Assembly (NCBI RefSeq): GCF_963678635.1
Contig: NC_087070.1
Span: forward strand, 45,491,467-45,551,466
Length of the DNA: 60,000 bases
Source: Symsagittifera roscoffensis
Taxonomy: Eukaryota > Xenacoelomorpha > Acoela > Convolutidae
Direction: 5' to 3'
Shown: one piece after another, positions 11,011 to 21,107 of the stretch
Position numbering within the stretch: position 1 is the first letter of the stretch
Layout of the letters: every line of letters starts with the position of its first letter
Made by a program: the position numbers and the translations under genes
Notes under the pieces: model-generated
The model's input: the letters and a program-made list of their open reading frames with translations, nothing else
Database searches by the model: none
Told to the model about the DNA's origin: nothing

Positions 11011-12579
11011 TTCAGACGGGTGCATTGACACTTGGGTAGAAGTCATGAGGTTGCACTTGGAACAAGACAATTGAACGATGAGCGGCAAGCATGCACAGCG
11101 ATACTGAGCAACTTGGAAGGCACGGCGTTGAAATGCGTGGTTGCGAAGAAGGAAGAGGAACGCGACACAGCGGATAAAATCTTCGAAATATTGTTAAATC
11201 GATTCGGGTCAGGCATGAAGGGTCATCAAGCGATGGTGCAATTTGAAAAGAGAAGGCAAAGGGACGAGGAATCGATAGACAGCTTCCTAGATGATCTTGA
11301 GAGCTTTAGACGAAGGAGTGACCCAGAAGAATCTACCAATAGAAGTAACTTCAGCATCGCCTCAAAGTTCATTGATGGGGTAAAGAGTGATGACTTGAGA
11401 ACGATGTTAGCAACATACTATACATTGTCGAAAGACAGTGCACCAACTCCAGAAGAGATGAGGCAGAAGTCAAGAGAATACATGCTAATGAAACCCATGA
11501 AATACTCGTACTCAGACAACAGGAATACGCAAAGGGGGAGTCAGCCACAAAGGTCGTCATGGTACAAGCCCAGAGATGACATGGACAAACGCAGATCATG
11601 CGCGAACTGCGGGTCAGCTGACCATCATGTGGCGGATTGCACGACATACAAACAGGGCATGAAGAGTCTGGGATATGCACCCGTTGAGGAAGATATGAGC
11701 CAGATGGAGGAACATGAGTTCTATAGTGGCTTGATCATCAAAATAGGTGCAAGATGCTTCTTCTGCAACCAAGAGGGAGACTTAAGGATGGACTGTCCAT
11801 TGTTCTGGGAGGCAGTCAAGAATCAGAGTCATCCAATACACCAGTTGGCGTTAGCAGCGGTACAGAACCTGAGAAATAGACAAGGTGAATTTGAAACGAA
11901 AAATCTAGAAACACCAAGTGCGGAACTGCCAAGGAAAACAGTGAAAGCTGTAACGCAAGTTAATAGTGCAATAGAGGCCATGGCCAGGAACGCTCTAGAG
12001 ATAAATTATGAGAAGGCGGCGGCGGAAGCTATAAATAAAGTGATACAGGACCTGGCGGCGAACGAAATAGAACAACGACTGAAGCAAGAGATCGAAAGTC
12101 AGAAGATGAACGAGGCATTAGATTGCTCGCAGTCAATACCAGAGGCTGTAGCGGGGTCGACAAAAAATGGAAACTGCAACACTGTAAAGATGGTGACGGA
12201 GAAACCATTTGGTATAACAAAGATTGGAGCAAGAATAATGTCAATAATCACCGTGGACGGACATGAGGTAACGAGAAACTTGAGCGCACCAAGTGACCAG
12301 ACAATAATGCACATTGATATGTACGCAGATTACTTGAGTGGTATAAGCCCACAAACGACATCTAGAGCATTGAGGGCACTACTCACGAGAGGGGGTAGCA
12401 AGTCAGTCCGAGTTGATAACAGGTACACAGAAGCTTACGGTCCGCATGAGGTGATGCTAAATATAGATGGGATCAACATCTATACAAAAACATTGATAAC
12501 ATGTGACGAAGATCTAATAGGGCAAATCTACGTAGGCAAAAAAAGAAGAGTTGAAAGTGAGACACTGCGCCATGCTTGA
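11011..12579 (+). CDS. gag: Gag capsid/nucleocapsid region
   Basis: A retrotransposon-gag core (residues with AILSNLEGTALKCV, then ILLNRFGSGMKGHQA and FLDDLESFRRR) is followed by two zinc knuckles. The first (11599-11640, CANCGSADHHVADC) is a canonical C-X2-C-X4-H-X4-C. The second (11755-11796, CFFCNQEGDLRMDC) has the right spacing but Asp in place of His. Such knuckles bind genomic RNA during packaging. The first ~60 bp are out of frame with the rest, giving two compensating indels near 11000 and 11065. The frame ends with TGA at 12577 and overlaps the protease frame, which is +1 relative to it. A C-terminal region of ~230 residues after the knuckles is acidic and unrecognised. Confidence 0.85.
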
Positions 12580-13024
12580 GGAAGATGCAATGCACGTCGG
12601 GACAGAGGCAGATGTATCAGCACATGAGCTCGACATAAGTGGCAAGAGGACTCAGTTACGTGGGTTACTTGATACGGGATCGGTCTTGAGTGTCTTACCA
12701 ATCGAAACTTGGGAACGAATGGGCTTCAACAAAAAAGATTTGATATACTCAAGAATACTGTGGATGAGCTTTCTTGTGGTAGAAAACCTAGATGAGTCTG
12801 ACCAATTTATTTTAGGCAGAGACTTCATCAGGAACTTTGATGTAGCGATTGATCTAAACAACGCAATGTTCAGGATACGGAACCCGGATAGGAGGTACGC
12901 ATTCAAACCGGTAAATTTAATCATGGCAAATGAGACCAAAGCATCGGTATTCTTGAGTAGGAGAAAGAGGCTAAAGGCGAACGAAGCGGCGATCGTAAGC
13001 TTACGAATGAAAAATTACAATTAA
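12536..13024 (+). CDS. pol: Retroviral-type aspartic protease
   Basis: The active-site triad DTGS (Asp codon at 12671) sits in a hydrophobic context LRGLLDTGSVLSVLP, followed ~50 residues later by ILGRDFI, the second conserved signature of pepsin-like retroelement proteases. It would act as a dimer to cut the Gag-Pol polyprotein. The frame is open from after TAG 12533 and overlaps the gag end by ~44 bp, beginning just before an A7 tract (12538-12544). It ends at a TAA (13022), after which the same frame continues straight into the RT region, so that stop is probably a nonsense mutation and not the true end. Confidence 0.85.
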   Translation, partial: AKKEELKVRHCAMLEEDAMHVGTEADVSAHELDISGKRTQLRGLLDTGSVLSVLPIETWERMGFNKKDLIYSRILWMSFLVVENLDESDQFILGRDFIRNFDVAIDLNNAMFRIRNPDRRYAFKPVNLIMANETKASVFLSRRKRLKANEAAIVSLRMKNYN

Positions 13025-14160
13025 CTAAGTGACAACAAGCAGGTACGCATAGTCCCAAATCCAAATAGTCAAAGTGCTGCTGTTTTCGGAAGATCCTTCT
13101 CGATAACGAAGATCGGTCTCTGCGTCAGTGTCTTGTTGAATACTCTTGACATACCGATCACGATACATATGGGGAGGAAACTGGGATATGCTTTACCCGT
13201 AAAAGATCGATATGAAATGACTGAAAACCAAAAACAAAATGAAGTTGTTGGTTGTCCCAATCATAGGGACAAAATTTGTATCTTGAGACGATTGAAGAAA
13301 AAAAAAGGTTCATCAGGTCTTGTGAAGTCACTTAAGTCAGAGACAGATGATGGGTTATCGAGCTGTTCGAATTTACCGGAACGGCCCACACTAGATGAAA
13401 TGCAGAGTGATAAACCGGTCCTACCGGAAATTGAACATTTAAGAGGCAAGTTAACGGACGAACAGCTCGAAGCCATCAAGGACGTACTAGAACGAAACGA
13501 GGAAGTTTTTTCAAGACATAAGGCAGACATCGGGTGTTGTAATTTTGTTGAGCATGAAATAGAACTTGAGGAGAACGCAATACCGCACAGGGAGGGGGCG
13601 AGGCGCATGACCCCACACAAATCGGATGCGTGTAGGAAAGAGATCAAAACGCTACTAGAGTATGATATGATAGAACCATCCAAATCACCGTGGGCGTGTG
13701 GAGCAGTGATGGTCAAAAAGAAAGGCGACCAATTGAGGTTTTGTTGTGACTTTCGATACCTGAACTCCGTCACGGTGAAGGATGCTTATCCCATACCTAG
13801 GATTGATAAGAGCCTCTCGAAGTTAGGTGATGCAAAAGTTTTTACGACTCTTAATTTAGGTTCGGCTTTCTGGCAGGTACCACTCAGGAAGCAGGACAGG
13901 GACAAGACAGGGTTTGCCTGCGAGTTTGGTCTGTTTCAATGGAAACGGATGCCGTTTGGTCTTTGCAATGCCACTGCCTCATTTCAGCGGTTGATTGCAC
14001 ACGCGCTGATAGGTGTGACGAAGAAGTACGGCAACCTGGTAATGTGCTATGTGGATGACGTGGTAATAGCGACACCCGCACTGGAAGACCACATTGAGAG
14101 ACTTGACGAGGTGTTTGCGTGTATGAAGAGGTCGGGGTTAAAGTTGCAAACCTTCAAAGT
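13025..14160 (+). pseudogene. pol: Ty3/gypsy reverse transcriptase (catalytically damaged)
   Basis: Same frame as the protease. Recognisable RT boxes in order: EYDMIEPSKSPWACGAV, LRFCCDFRYLN, DAYPIPRID, TTLNLGSAFWQ, GFACEFGLFQWKRMPFGLCN, and the catalytic CYVDD (14045-14059). The enzyme copies element RNA into cDNA. In box A the family has an Asp (TLDLGSAFWQ in the minus-strand relatives), but here the codon at 13853-13855 is AAT (Asn), so a metal-binding residue is lost. The frame is disrupted near 14150 and the thumb/connection continues in the other two frames. Confidence 0.93.
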
Positions 14161-15375
14161 GCAAGATACTCAAAGATTCGAAAAAATACTTGGGCAGGAT
14201 GGTGGACAGACACGGCATCAGACCAGATCCAGATGCAGTAGAAGCAGTTCTAACTTGGAAATTGCCAAAAACGGAACAACAATTGATGAGCTTCCTGGGT
14301 TTTGCAAATTACTACAGAGAATTCATCAATGGCTATGCAGACAAGGTTTAGCCGATGCAGCAGTTAACGAGTTACAAGGGCAAGAAGTTCACGTGGAACA
14401 ACGCAGCAGAAGAGTCATTCCAGAGAATCAAGAAAGGGTTGTGCGAGGCACCAGTACTAGGGATGCCGACAGAGAAAGAGATATACGTGCTGGATACGGG
14501 GGTACGGGGCACCGAAAGCAGAGATGTTCGCAGTGGTTACCTTTGTCGAGAAATGTAGAGCATACCTAGGCAGCGAGCCATTCAAGCTGCGAGTCGACAA
14601 CAGGGCACTAAGCTGGCTGAAAACGTACTCAATGGACCAAAGTTACATTGGGAGGTGGATAGTTCGCCTGGATGGATACAACATGATAATTGAGCATAGA
14701 ACACGAGACAAACGTCAAAACGCTGACAGCTTGAGTAAGAAGACGGAGTTCTACGAGAGACAAGAACAGAGGGAGGCAGATATACCTGAGATCAAGGATG
14801 GCTTCTCCTTCATGGACAAGGAAACGTACGACAGTCTTCCACTCACGAGATGGTTGGACAAATCAGGCAAACCAATAGAAGATCACCCCGAATTACCAAA
14901 AGAAACTCCGGAGAAAACAATTTTGAAAAAGAACCGAGGGATGCCGATAGGGATAATGCTCAAGTCGAAGATTGTGAGGGAGACGCTCAAGGCAAAAGGC
15001 TATGATCTTAACCAGGTAGAGACGGGAGAAGCACAAATAGACGATGACTTAAAGAGGCTACTGGAGAAACTAGCAGATGATAAACCCGTGATCCAAGAAA
15101 AGAGTAAGGAGGAACCAGAGGTCACAATACTGCGAAAGGGCGGGATAGTTAGTGATGAAAACACCTCGAAGGTGACTAACCCTGATGAGAAAAGGGTCGT
15201 GCAGTCACTGATTGGAAAAATCCCGGCCGACATACTTGAACAGACTCGAGTTAGGAAAAAAAGAGTGGAGTTCAAGGAAGAGGCTGAATACCTGGGACTA
15301 GGTCAAGAGTCGGGGAGTGGTCCACGTCACGGAGAAAGGATATACAGAAGGAGGAAAACTGTCCGGGGAGTGTGA
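14161..15375 (+). pseudogene. pol: RT connection and RNase H with long tail
   Basis: The connection (FLGFANYY-like, GKKFTWNNAAEESFQ, GLCEAPVLGMPT) lies in shifted frames at 14161-14500. The RNase H half from 14524 has AYLGSEPFKLRVDNRALSW, DQSYIGRWIVRL, IEHRTRDKRQNADSLSK, typical of gypsy RNase H, which removes the RNA strand during cDNA synthesis. Compared with the minus-strand copies, about 80-100 bp are missing around 14495, taking the middle of the domain. After RNase H comes a ~200-residue charged tail (FMDKETYDSLPLTRWLDKSG and on), shared with the minus copies, which links to integrase. Confidence 0.85.
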
Positions 15376-16999
15376 AATGTGGGATGAGGACTCGGACGAG
15401 AGCAGCGACAATCAAGATAGTCTCTGCGTGATATTGGCAGAAGAGAAGATTAGACACCACGACAGGGAATTACAAACACATCCGTCCTCAGGAACGTACA
15501 ACTTGGACGTACAGGAAGTACGAGGAGATGAAGAACTTGAAAGAATTGCAGTTTCGAGGAAACCATTCAGGGAACTATCATGCAACTCAAATGTCAGAAC
15601 AAATCTGGTGCCAGAAGATGACATGAAGATCATAAAGAGGATAGTATGCGTGAAGCTGAATGACGACATCCACAACCCTGGGGAAATGAATGGACAGATC
15701 ATGGCACTGAAGGAACATGTCAAGGCAAGATATAGGCTGTCGGACCTGATAAGAGCCCAGAAGAATGACAAGATGACAAGTAACCTCTCCAAATGGATCC
15801 GAAAGGGGTTCAAGGAGAAAGGGGAACTTGAAGAAGACAGCTACAAGCTCCTGAGCCAGTTCTACAAAATAAGGAAAGATTTACTCTATCACACAGCTAA
15901 CGGGGTGGTAGCATGCAAGAGAAAAGACGAGGAGAAGATATTACACAAGCACAATTTCATCATATTACCACAATTGTATCAGACAGAGGTGTTGTTCAGA
16001 TCGCACGATCAGATGGGGCACCAGGGGATAGACAAGGTGCAACAAAGAATACTTCACAGGTTCGATTGGCCAGGATTGAGGAAAGCTTGCGAGAGGTGGG
16101 TGAATGCATGCCTAGCATGCCTGCAAGGGAAAGACCCAAGGAAGATGAAATTTCCACTCACGTCGGTGGAAAGCTCGGAATTTAATGAAGTGGTGCAGAT
16201 AGACCATCAAAAGATCTGCATGACGGAGTCAGGGTATAACCAGATACTGGTTATAATTGACCACTTCACAAAGCTGACAGAAGCGGTGCCGTGTCAAACA
16301 GCTTCGGCAGAGGAGACCTGTGACCACTTGATAACCCATTGGATATCGAGGTATGGTTGTCCAATGACTTTTCAGTCAGACAACGGCAAGGCCTTTGTGG
16401 GGGACTTGACTAAAGAATTAATGAAGAGGTCACACATTGCTCAAGCACACTCAACGACTTACCATCCTCAGACCAACGGGCTGGTAGAGAGACAGAATAG
16501 AACGCTGGTGAATATGCCGAGGGTATACTGCTAAAGGTACATGACAGACTGGGATAAATATCTGCCGCAAGTAGTAGGGGCATACAACAGTACTCAACAC
16601 TCAACAACGGGCATCAGTCCTTTCATGATGTTGACAGGCAGAGAGAGAGAGAGAGAGAGAGCAATGCCCCTGACATTCTTTTACCCGGAATATGAAGGGA
16701 AGAGGACGTCGCCTCAAGCTTACGTGAAAGAAGCGATCAGGAGACAGCAGGAAATAAACGAGCTATGCAGGAGGAATACTGCGCAAGCACAAATGAGACA
16801 GCGCGAGAAATATGATGAAAGGATATTACAGGCGAAGCCATATGAGGTGGGTCAGTACGTGTGGGTTTTCCAGAATGTCATACCGCCCAAAGGGACGAAG
16901 AAACTACTCAAGAAATGGAGAGGACCATTCATGATAACGGAAGTACATCAGCAAGGACGGTTCTACCGCTTGAGTACTGGGCAAAGCAGCACATTATGA
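15376..16999 (+). pseudogene. pol: Integrase with N-terminal linker and GPF module
   Basis: An acidic linker (15376-15960) precedes a zinc-binding HHCC domain (SHDQMGHQG ... ACLACLQGK; H-X4-H and C-X2-C). The catalytic core has its acidic triad visible: Asp in VVQIDHQ, Asp in TFQSDNGKAF and Glu in NGLVERQNRT. The C-terminal part ends with WRGPFMITEV, the GPF/GPY module of gypsy integrases. The enzyme inserts cDNA into host DNA. A stop after RVYC (16532) interrupts the core/C-terminus junction, and a (AG)n tract at 16640-16661 adds about four residues relative to the minus copies while keeping frame. No chromodomain is seen. Confidence 0.92.
16640..16661. repeat. (AG)11 microsatellite in integrase
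   Basis: Pure AG dinucleotide tract within the integrase C-terminal coding region. It encodes alternating Arg/Glu and is absent from the minus-strand copies, which read GHEKALPL at this point. Confidence 0.95.
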
Positions 17000-17051
17000 A
17001 AATCTGAAGCCTCATGTCCCATCCCCAGAGGGCTGGTGTATACCAAAGGTC

Positions 17052-17531
17052 ATGGAGGGACTCGAGTACCTACTAGTGGAGCCAGCATGTGAAGTGAACG
17101 AAAAAGGCATCAGAGAAAAGAATGATGGCAATGAGAACTTGAGTTTGGATGACAATGAAAAAATAGAAGCGGACTCTGAAGCGGAATCTTTTGTGGAAGA
17201 AGACTGGAACGATCAGGAGCAAGGTGAGGTGCCGAAGTGGACAGAACCAGACTTATCAATACCAGCGGGGACAAGGAGTGGCATTCGCAAACGAACAGGC
17301 ATGAGGTAAAACAGGTACGGGGACGATTTCCCGATTGATAAGATACAGCCCGACGACCCAGGCAAAGAACTACTAAGTGTGGGCGAACTGGTGACAGATG
17401 ATGAATGGCAAATCATCAATGATAATGAACACTACCCACAGGAAGACTACTCGACATCGGAGCGGGAGACGGATTTGAAATAGAGCGAGATAGAGAGGAG
17501 GGAAAATACGAACCTGAGGATATTAGAATGG
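17052..17531 (+). pseudogene. Acidic post-integrase region
   Basis: ATG at 17052. A Glu/Asp-rich peptide (PACEVNEKG, KNDGNE, SFVEEDWNDQEQ) is clearly homologous to the ~222-residue acidic peptide at 39647-40315 and 45797-46465 on the minus strand. The frame continues without shift into the macro-like segment but is cut by TAA at 17307 and TAG at 17481; peptide similarity (ENTNLRILEW against QELTNLRVLEW) continues across both. No known domain. It may be a flexible linker between integrase and the macro-like domain, or the N-terminus of that protein. Confidence 0.6.
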
Positions 17532-18329
17532 ATGCGCGATGTCAAGAACGGAAGCGACGAAGGACAAAGCATACAACAAGTTGACATATCAGCGGGAAAG
17601 CACATGAAAACGGAGAATCCTCTTTTCGACTGGACGGCAACAGAGAGGCCGCTCGATTTTCCGCCAGATAATTCAGACCCATCATCATCGACGGGGACGT
17701 CGGTAAATACTTTTGTCCGGGGAGTGGGGGTAAGACTTACCCACACCGAAAATTTAATGATAAAGAAACTCAGGGAAGTGAGAGAAACGAGCGGACTGGA
17801 ACTGGATGGGGAGGAGGCCGAGCCTACCATAGGACGGAATTTCAAAACGAAGTTTGAAATACCAAACGAATACTCGGAAAATATCCTCATAACGGACAGT
17901 GACTTCATTTTGTCAGACAGGACTAGCGCAATCTGTATCACGGCGGACATGAGTTTCAAATCAAGACTGGAGGCTGACTTCAAGAGAGAGTACCAGAACG
18001 TGGAGTTTCTGTTTAGACAGAGACCGGGGCTGGGAGCAATGGCTGCGCTTCCACCATCAGTAGCACAAGTCCCGGGCAAATACCTGTGCTTCCTAGTGAC
18101 GTGGGTCAATGACAGGAACACGATCGATCCCGAACACGTGATGTTGGCACTAACAAGACTACGAGACTTCATGATTGAAAGAAGGATAACGGAGGTCTCA
18201 ATACCGGTGTATGACCCAAACAGGGGCAAATTGAGCCCAAGGGAATTGTACGCTATCCTACACGTGGTCTTCGCAGAAACGGAGATAATTGTACACCTCC
18301 ATAAGAAATACTACTTGAGCATCGCTTGA
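17532..18329 (+). CDS. Macro-domain-like protein (TARG1/OARD1 type)
   Basis: Same frame as the acidic region, ending at TGA 18327. After a linker, the last ~125 residues read like an ADP-ribose-binding macro domain of the TARG1/OARD1 kind. They run C-I-T-A-D then basic KREYQ, then PGKYLCFLVT, then HVMLALTRLRDFMIERRI, then SIPVYDPNRGKLSPRELY, then a VVFAETEIIVHL strand. Order and spacing of these blocks follow the family as I know it. The glycine-rich first loop (GAG in TARG1) is replaced by a KSR-type loop, and the second loop (GCGLD) by YDPNRG, so canonical catalysis looks unlikely and the ligand may differ. The same segment is present in the minus-strand element, with identical YDPNRGKL and KYYLS motifs and the same end point. 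Confidence 0.7.
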   Translation: MRDVKNGSDEGQSIQQVDISAGKHMKTENPLFDWTATERPLDFPPDNSDPSSSTGTSVNTFVRGVGVRLTHTENLMIKKLREVRETSGLELDGEEAEPTIGRNFKTKFEIPNEYSENILITDSDFILSDRTSAICITADMSFKSRLEADFKREYQNVEFLFRQRPGLGAMAALPPSVAQVPGKYLCFLVTWVNDRNTIDPEHVMLALTRLRDFMIERRITEVSIPVYDPNRGKLSPRELYAILHVVFAETEIIVHLHKKYYLSIA

Positions 18330-18832
18330 GTCGGGTACACGGGGGTCTCGAGTTGGGTACGAGGAGAGGATCTCGAGATAGGTGTGGGGGTACAAAACTG
18401 GTAAAAGGATCTTAAGGGTGATTGGCATGACAATTAAGTTTTAAATGATTGATGGTGCTAAAACATAAAATGAATCTGCATGCTTTTAGAAAATTTCCAA
18501 TTGAACTATTTTAGTAGGACGAAAAGGAAAGGGTTTTAACTATAGTGGTAAAGGGGGTTTTTAGGTTAAGAACATAGCCTGTTAGTCTGAAAATGGAGTG
18601 TTATTTTCAGATTGATTTGGTAAAGTCAAATTGACTACCCAGCTACATTCAATTGAAAGAAAGGAAGTCCTTGAACGAACACGCAAGTTGAACAACGCTT
18701 CAAGAAGGTAAAACTCAAGTTGCTAAGGTAAAACTCCTCAAGTTGCTAAGGTAATACTCAAGTAGATAATACTCAAGTTGCTAGGGTAATTCACAAGTTG
18801 CTAATACTCAAGATCACCTGGAAGTGACAGAA
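18330..18832 (+). other. Gap between pol-macro block and block 2
   Basis: About 500 bp without a gene. The first part is G-rich, then AT-rich, then the short tandem repeat annotated separately. The minus-strand relative has a gap of similar size (38594-39047) at the same place, so the gap is an ancestral feature. It may hold an internal promoter or translation signal for the downstream block, but I see no defined motif. Confidence 0.5.
18683..18812. repeat. Short ~20-bp tandem repeat (ACTCAAGTTGCTAAGGTAA)
   Basis: Five to six imperfect copies of a unit around CTCAAGTTGCTAAGGTAA, with variants AATACTCAAGTAGAT and CACAAGTTGCTAATA, just upstream of the block 2 start codon. The unit contains CTCAAG, the complement of the CTTGAG hexamer that is very common across this element. 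Confidence 0.75.
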
Positions 18833-20015
18833 ATGGCAGATCGATTCTGGAAGTCCATGCCATCGGCTCTGAAAAGGCCCACACTTGATGAGTTGTACAG
18901 ATGCCTGAGGGACCTGGATTACACTCAATTGGATGAGAGAATGGCGGTGATGCTGAACGCCATCATCCAGTTGGAGGAACAGGGCGAATGCCGGGAGTCT
19001 GCAACAGAAGCGGTTCTAATGGTCGGCTAAAACACCGATGGAATATCCAACCAAGAGCAAACCAGATGGCTGTCCTGGAATGTGGATGGAGGAATAAGGG
19101 GATTGGACTTGGCAAGGAACCCTGGCTTGAGCAACAGTACTGAGTATGGCGCAGGGGAGTTCCCACTACCGATCAGACCATCAGCTAGATCTACAGGCCA
19201 GAGCACGAGTAAGATGCCATCGATGACGCGAGCGCAACAAAGGGGGGAAGCGTATCCGGACATCAGTATTATGAAGAGAGAGCTTGAGAGGACTCAGCGG
19301 GAGAGGAACAAAGCGAACCTCGACCGGGATCAAGCGAAGCTTGAGAGAGATCAGGCAAAACTGGAGAGGGATCAAGCGGTCGTCGAGAAGGACCAAGCGC
19401 GGAGGAAACTGGATATGTTGAAAGCTGAGCATCTACAAGAACAAAGAGTGCGAGAGAATGCCGCGAATTGTGAGCAGCTGAAGTCGGAGCTTGAGAGGAT
19501 CCAGCAACGACAACGCGAGCTTGACATGCAGAAAGGGGCTAGGCCCAAGGAGCGAATGGTTACCGGCTCAAGGCCAGAGTCGCGTATGGAGGTGGACGAA
19601 GCTCGCAGATCGAAGGGACGATTTAACCTTGATCGCGCGGCTCAAGAGCATATGAATGAGGGTTGGAGGTGTGGATACCAACTGAATCAACGTCCTCCCT
19701 GCGTGGCCTAGAGACACAAACAATACGCGCATTGATGGACGTCGCGCTGCCTGGGTATACCCCAAGTTCAACCCCGAGCAGTAGTCAGGTGAGCGGTAGC
19801 TCGTCACGACTGAAAGAATTGAACGAGAGGCTACAGCTAAGGAGTCGTGAGAGTCCAGCAAGAGTGGTGCTACCCTCGACGCGGAGGGAGCAACCTATCA
19901 GGAGTGTGGTGATCTCAAGTTACAAGAAGAACACAGAAGGCAGATACCACAGGCACAATCGTATGGATTGGAGCACGGCACAGAGTGTCAGGAGGGATTG
20001 CTTCCATGACGCGGC
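18833..20015 (+). pseudogene. Block 2 N-terminus: small domain plus coiled coil
   Basis: The start is taken at ATG 18833 because the minus-strand relative has an ATG at the aligned position and the peptides match from there (TLDELYRCLRDLDY against TLDEIYQRLIDCDF). A stop at 19028 interrupts a frame that otherwise continues. Homology resumes at GLDLARNPGL against GHDLAREPGL, followed by a long coiled coil (19270-19560) with repeated ERDQAKLERDQAK-type heptads. From about 19660 the sequence moves to another frame. No known enzyme domain; probably an oligomerising scaffold. The ERDQAK repeats suggest internal duplication of a seven-residue unit. Confidence 0.65.
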
Positions 20016-21107
20016 TTGGGTGGAATACCTCACGCAGCCACGTATGCCAGAGGGGCGGTCCACCTGATCGTAGGGGACAGCTTGCTGCGGGTGCTGACAC
20101 GGATTCAATCACATTGGCAAACGGGGATCTTGAGTTTCGCTGGAGCTGCGACGCCACAGATGTTGGCAACACTTGAGATGCTAGGGATGGCAAGAGTATG
20201 CACGGTAACTCTGATGGTCGGGACGACCGACGTGTCTAGGGGGGAGGCAAGGAAGGTGACGAGGCTACATGACAAGATGAGCTGCATCCTTGAGGAATTG
20301 CGGATTCAAATGGATCCAGCCATTCTTACGGTGTGCACCATTCCTTATAAATTGAAGGCGGATCAACATGCGATGGAGATGAACACGAAGGTGCAAAACC
20401 TGACTGAAACAATCAGGCAGATACACCAAAGGAGCGTCCTCCCCGTTGGACTACTAGACGTAGCCGAGCAGATGGAGCGATCTGTCTTTCCCGACGATGC
20501 ATCCTCAGACGGGATTCACTTTGACAGGCTCAGGGGAGTAGAGTGGTTAAAAGATGTCTTCCAAGAGTTGCTAGAGACGGCCCAAGTCACGTTCGGGCCA
20601 CCCCCAAATCCACCCTTCTTCAACCCGAGAGCTTTGTCCAGTCGCCTGGGAGCGATGGCCGATTCTAGAGACAGTTCGAGGAACAGCCGGACCAGGTTGC
20701 CGGGCGCCGCACCCATGGAGGCCGAGGAGGCAACGTCATCAACTCCTCAGGGTTCGGTAATATCCTCGATGGTGGTGGTGGAGAGCAAAAAACTGGAGAG
20801 GCCAGCGGAGACCAGTAGGTCGAGATATGTGGAGAAGGTGAAAGAGCTGGACTTGGAAGATCTGGAGTGCAGGCAAGAGTTGGCGGAAGTTTTGGGTCTT
20901 GAGCGGGTGTCACACGAAGACTTGGGTAGACACCAGTGCGTGGACTGGCTGAAGGCTCACGAGACGCATTTCTCAAGAGCGAAAATAATGGAGACAGCGG
21001 ATCTGACTGGGATTCCCACGAAATCGGTCATGGGACCCATCAATTATAGGCCTCTCAAGTTGCTGGGGTGTCCGGGACTCGTGGTGGAGCCTCCCAAGCA
21101 TCGATAA
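20016..21107 (+). pseudogene. SGNH/GDSL hydrolase-like domain 1 with C-terminal linker
   Basis: SGNH blocks are visible: block I HLIVGDSLLR (Ser about residue 22), block II LSFAGAA, block III VGTTDVSR, and block V SSDGIHFDRL with the catalytic Asp/His. Such esterases cleave ester bonds of lipids, sugars or acetyl groups; an esterase of this fold is known in ORF1 of CR1-type LINEs. In block III the expected Asn is Thr (ACC at 20226-20228), whereas the minus-strand copy has GTND, so this copy is probably dead. The C-terminal ~150 residues (LDLEDLECRQELAEVL, IPTKSVMGPINYRPLK) form a separate segment shared with 36285-36785. TAA at 21105 is followed by further coding in the same frame. Confidence 0.8.

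Noticed and set aside
18683-18812. Short tandem repeats considered as a CRISPR array
   Set aside because: Repeat and spacers are not distinct, units are ~20 bp and the context is eukaryotic; it is a simple tandem repeat.
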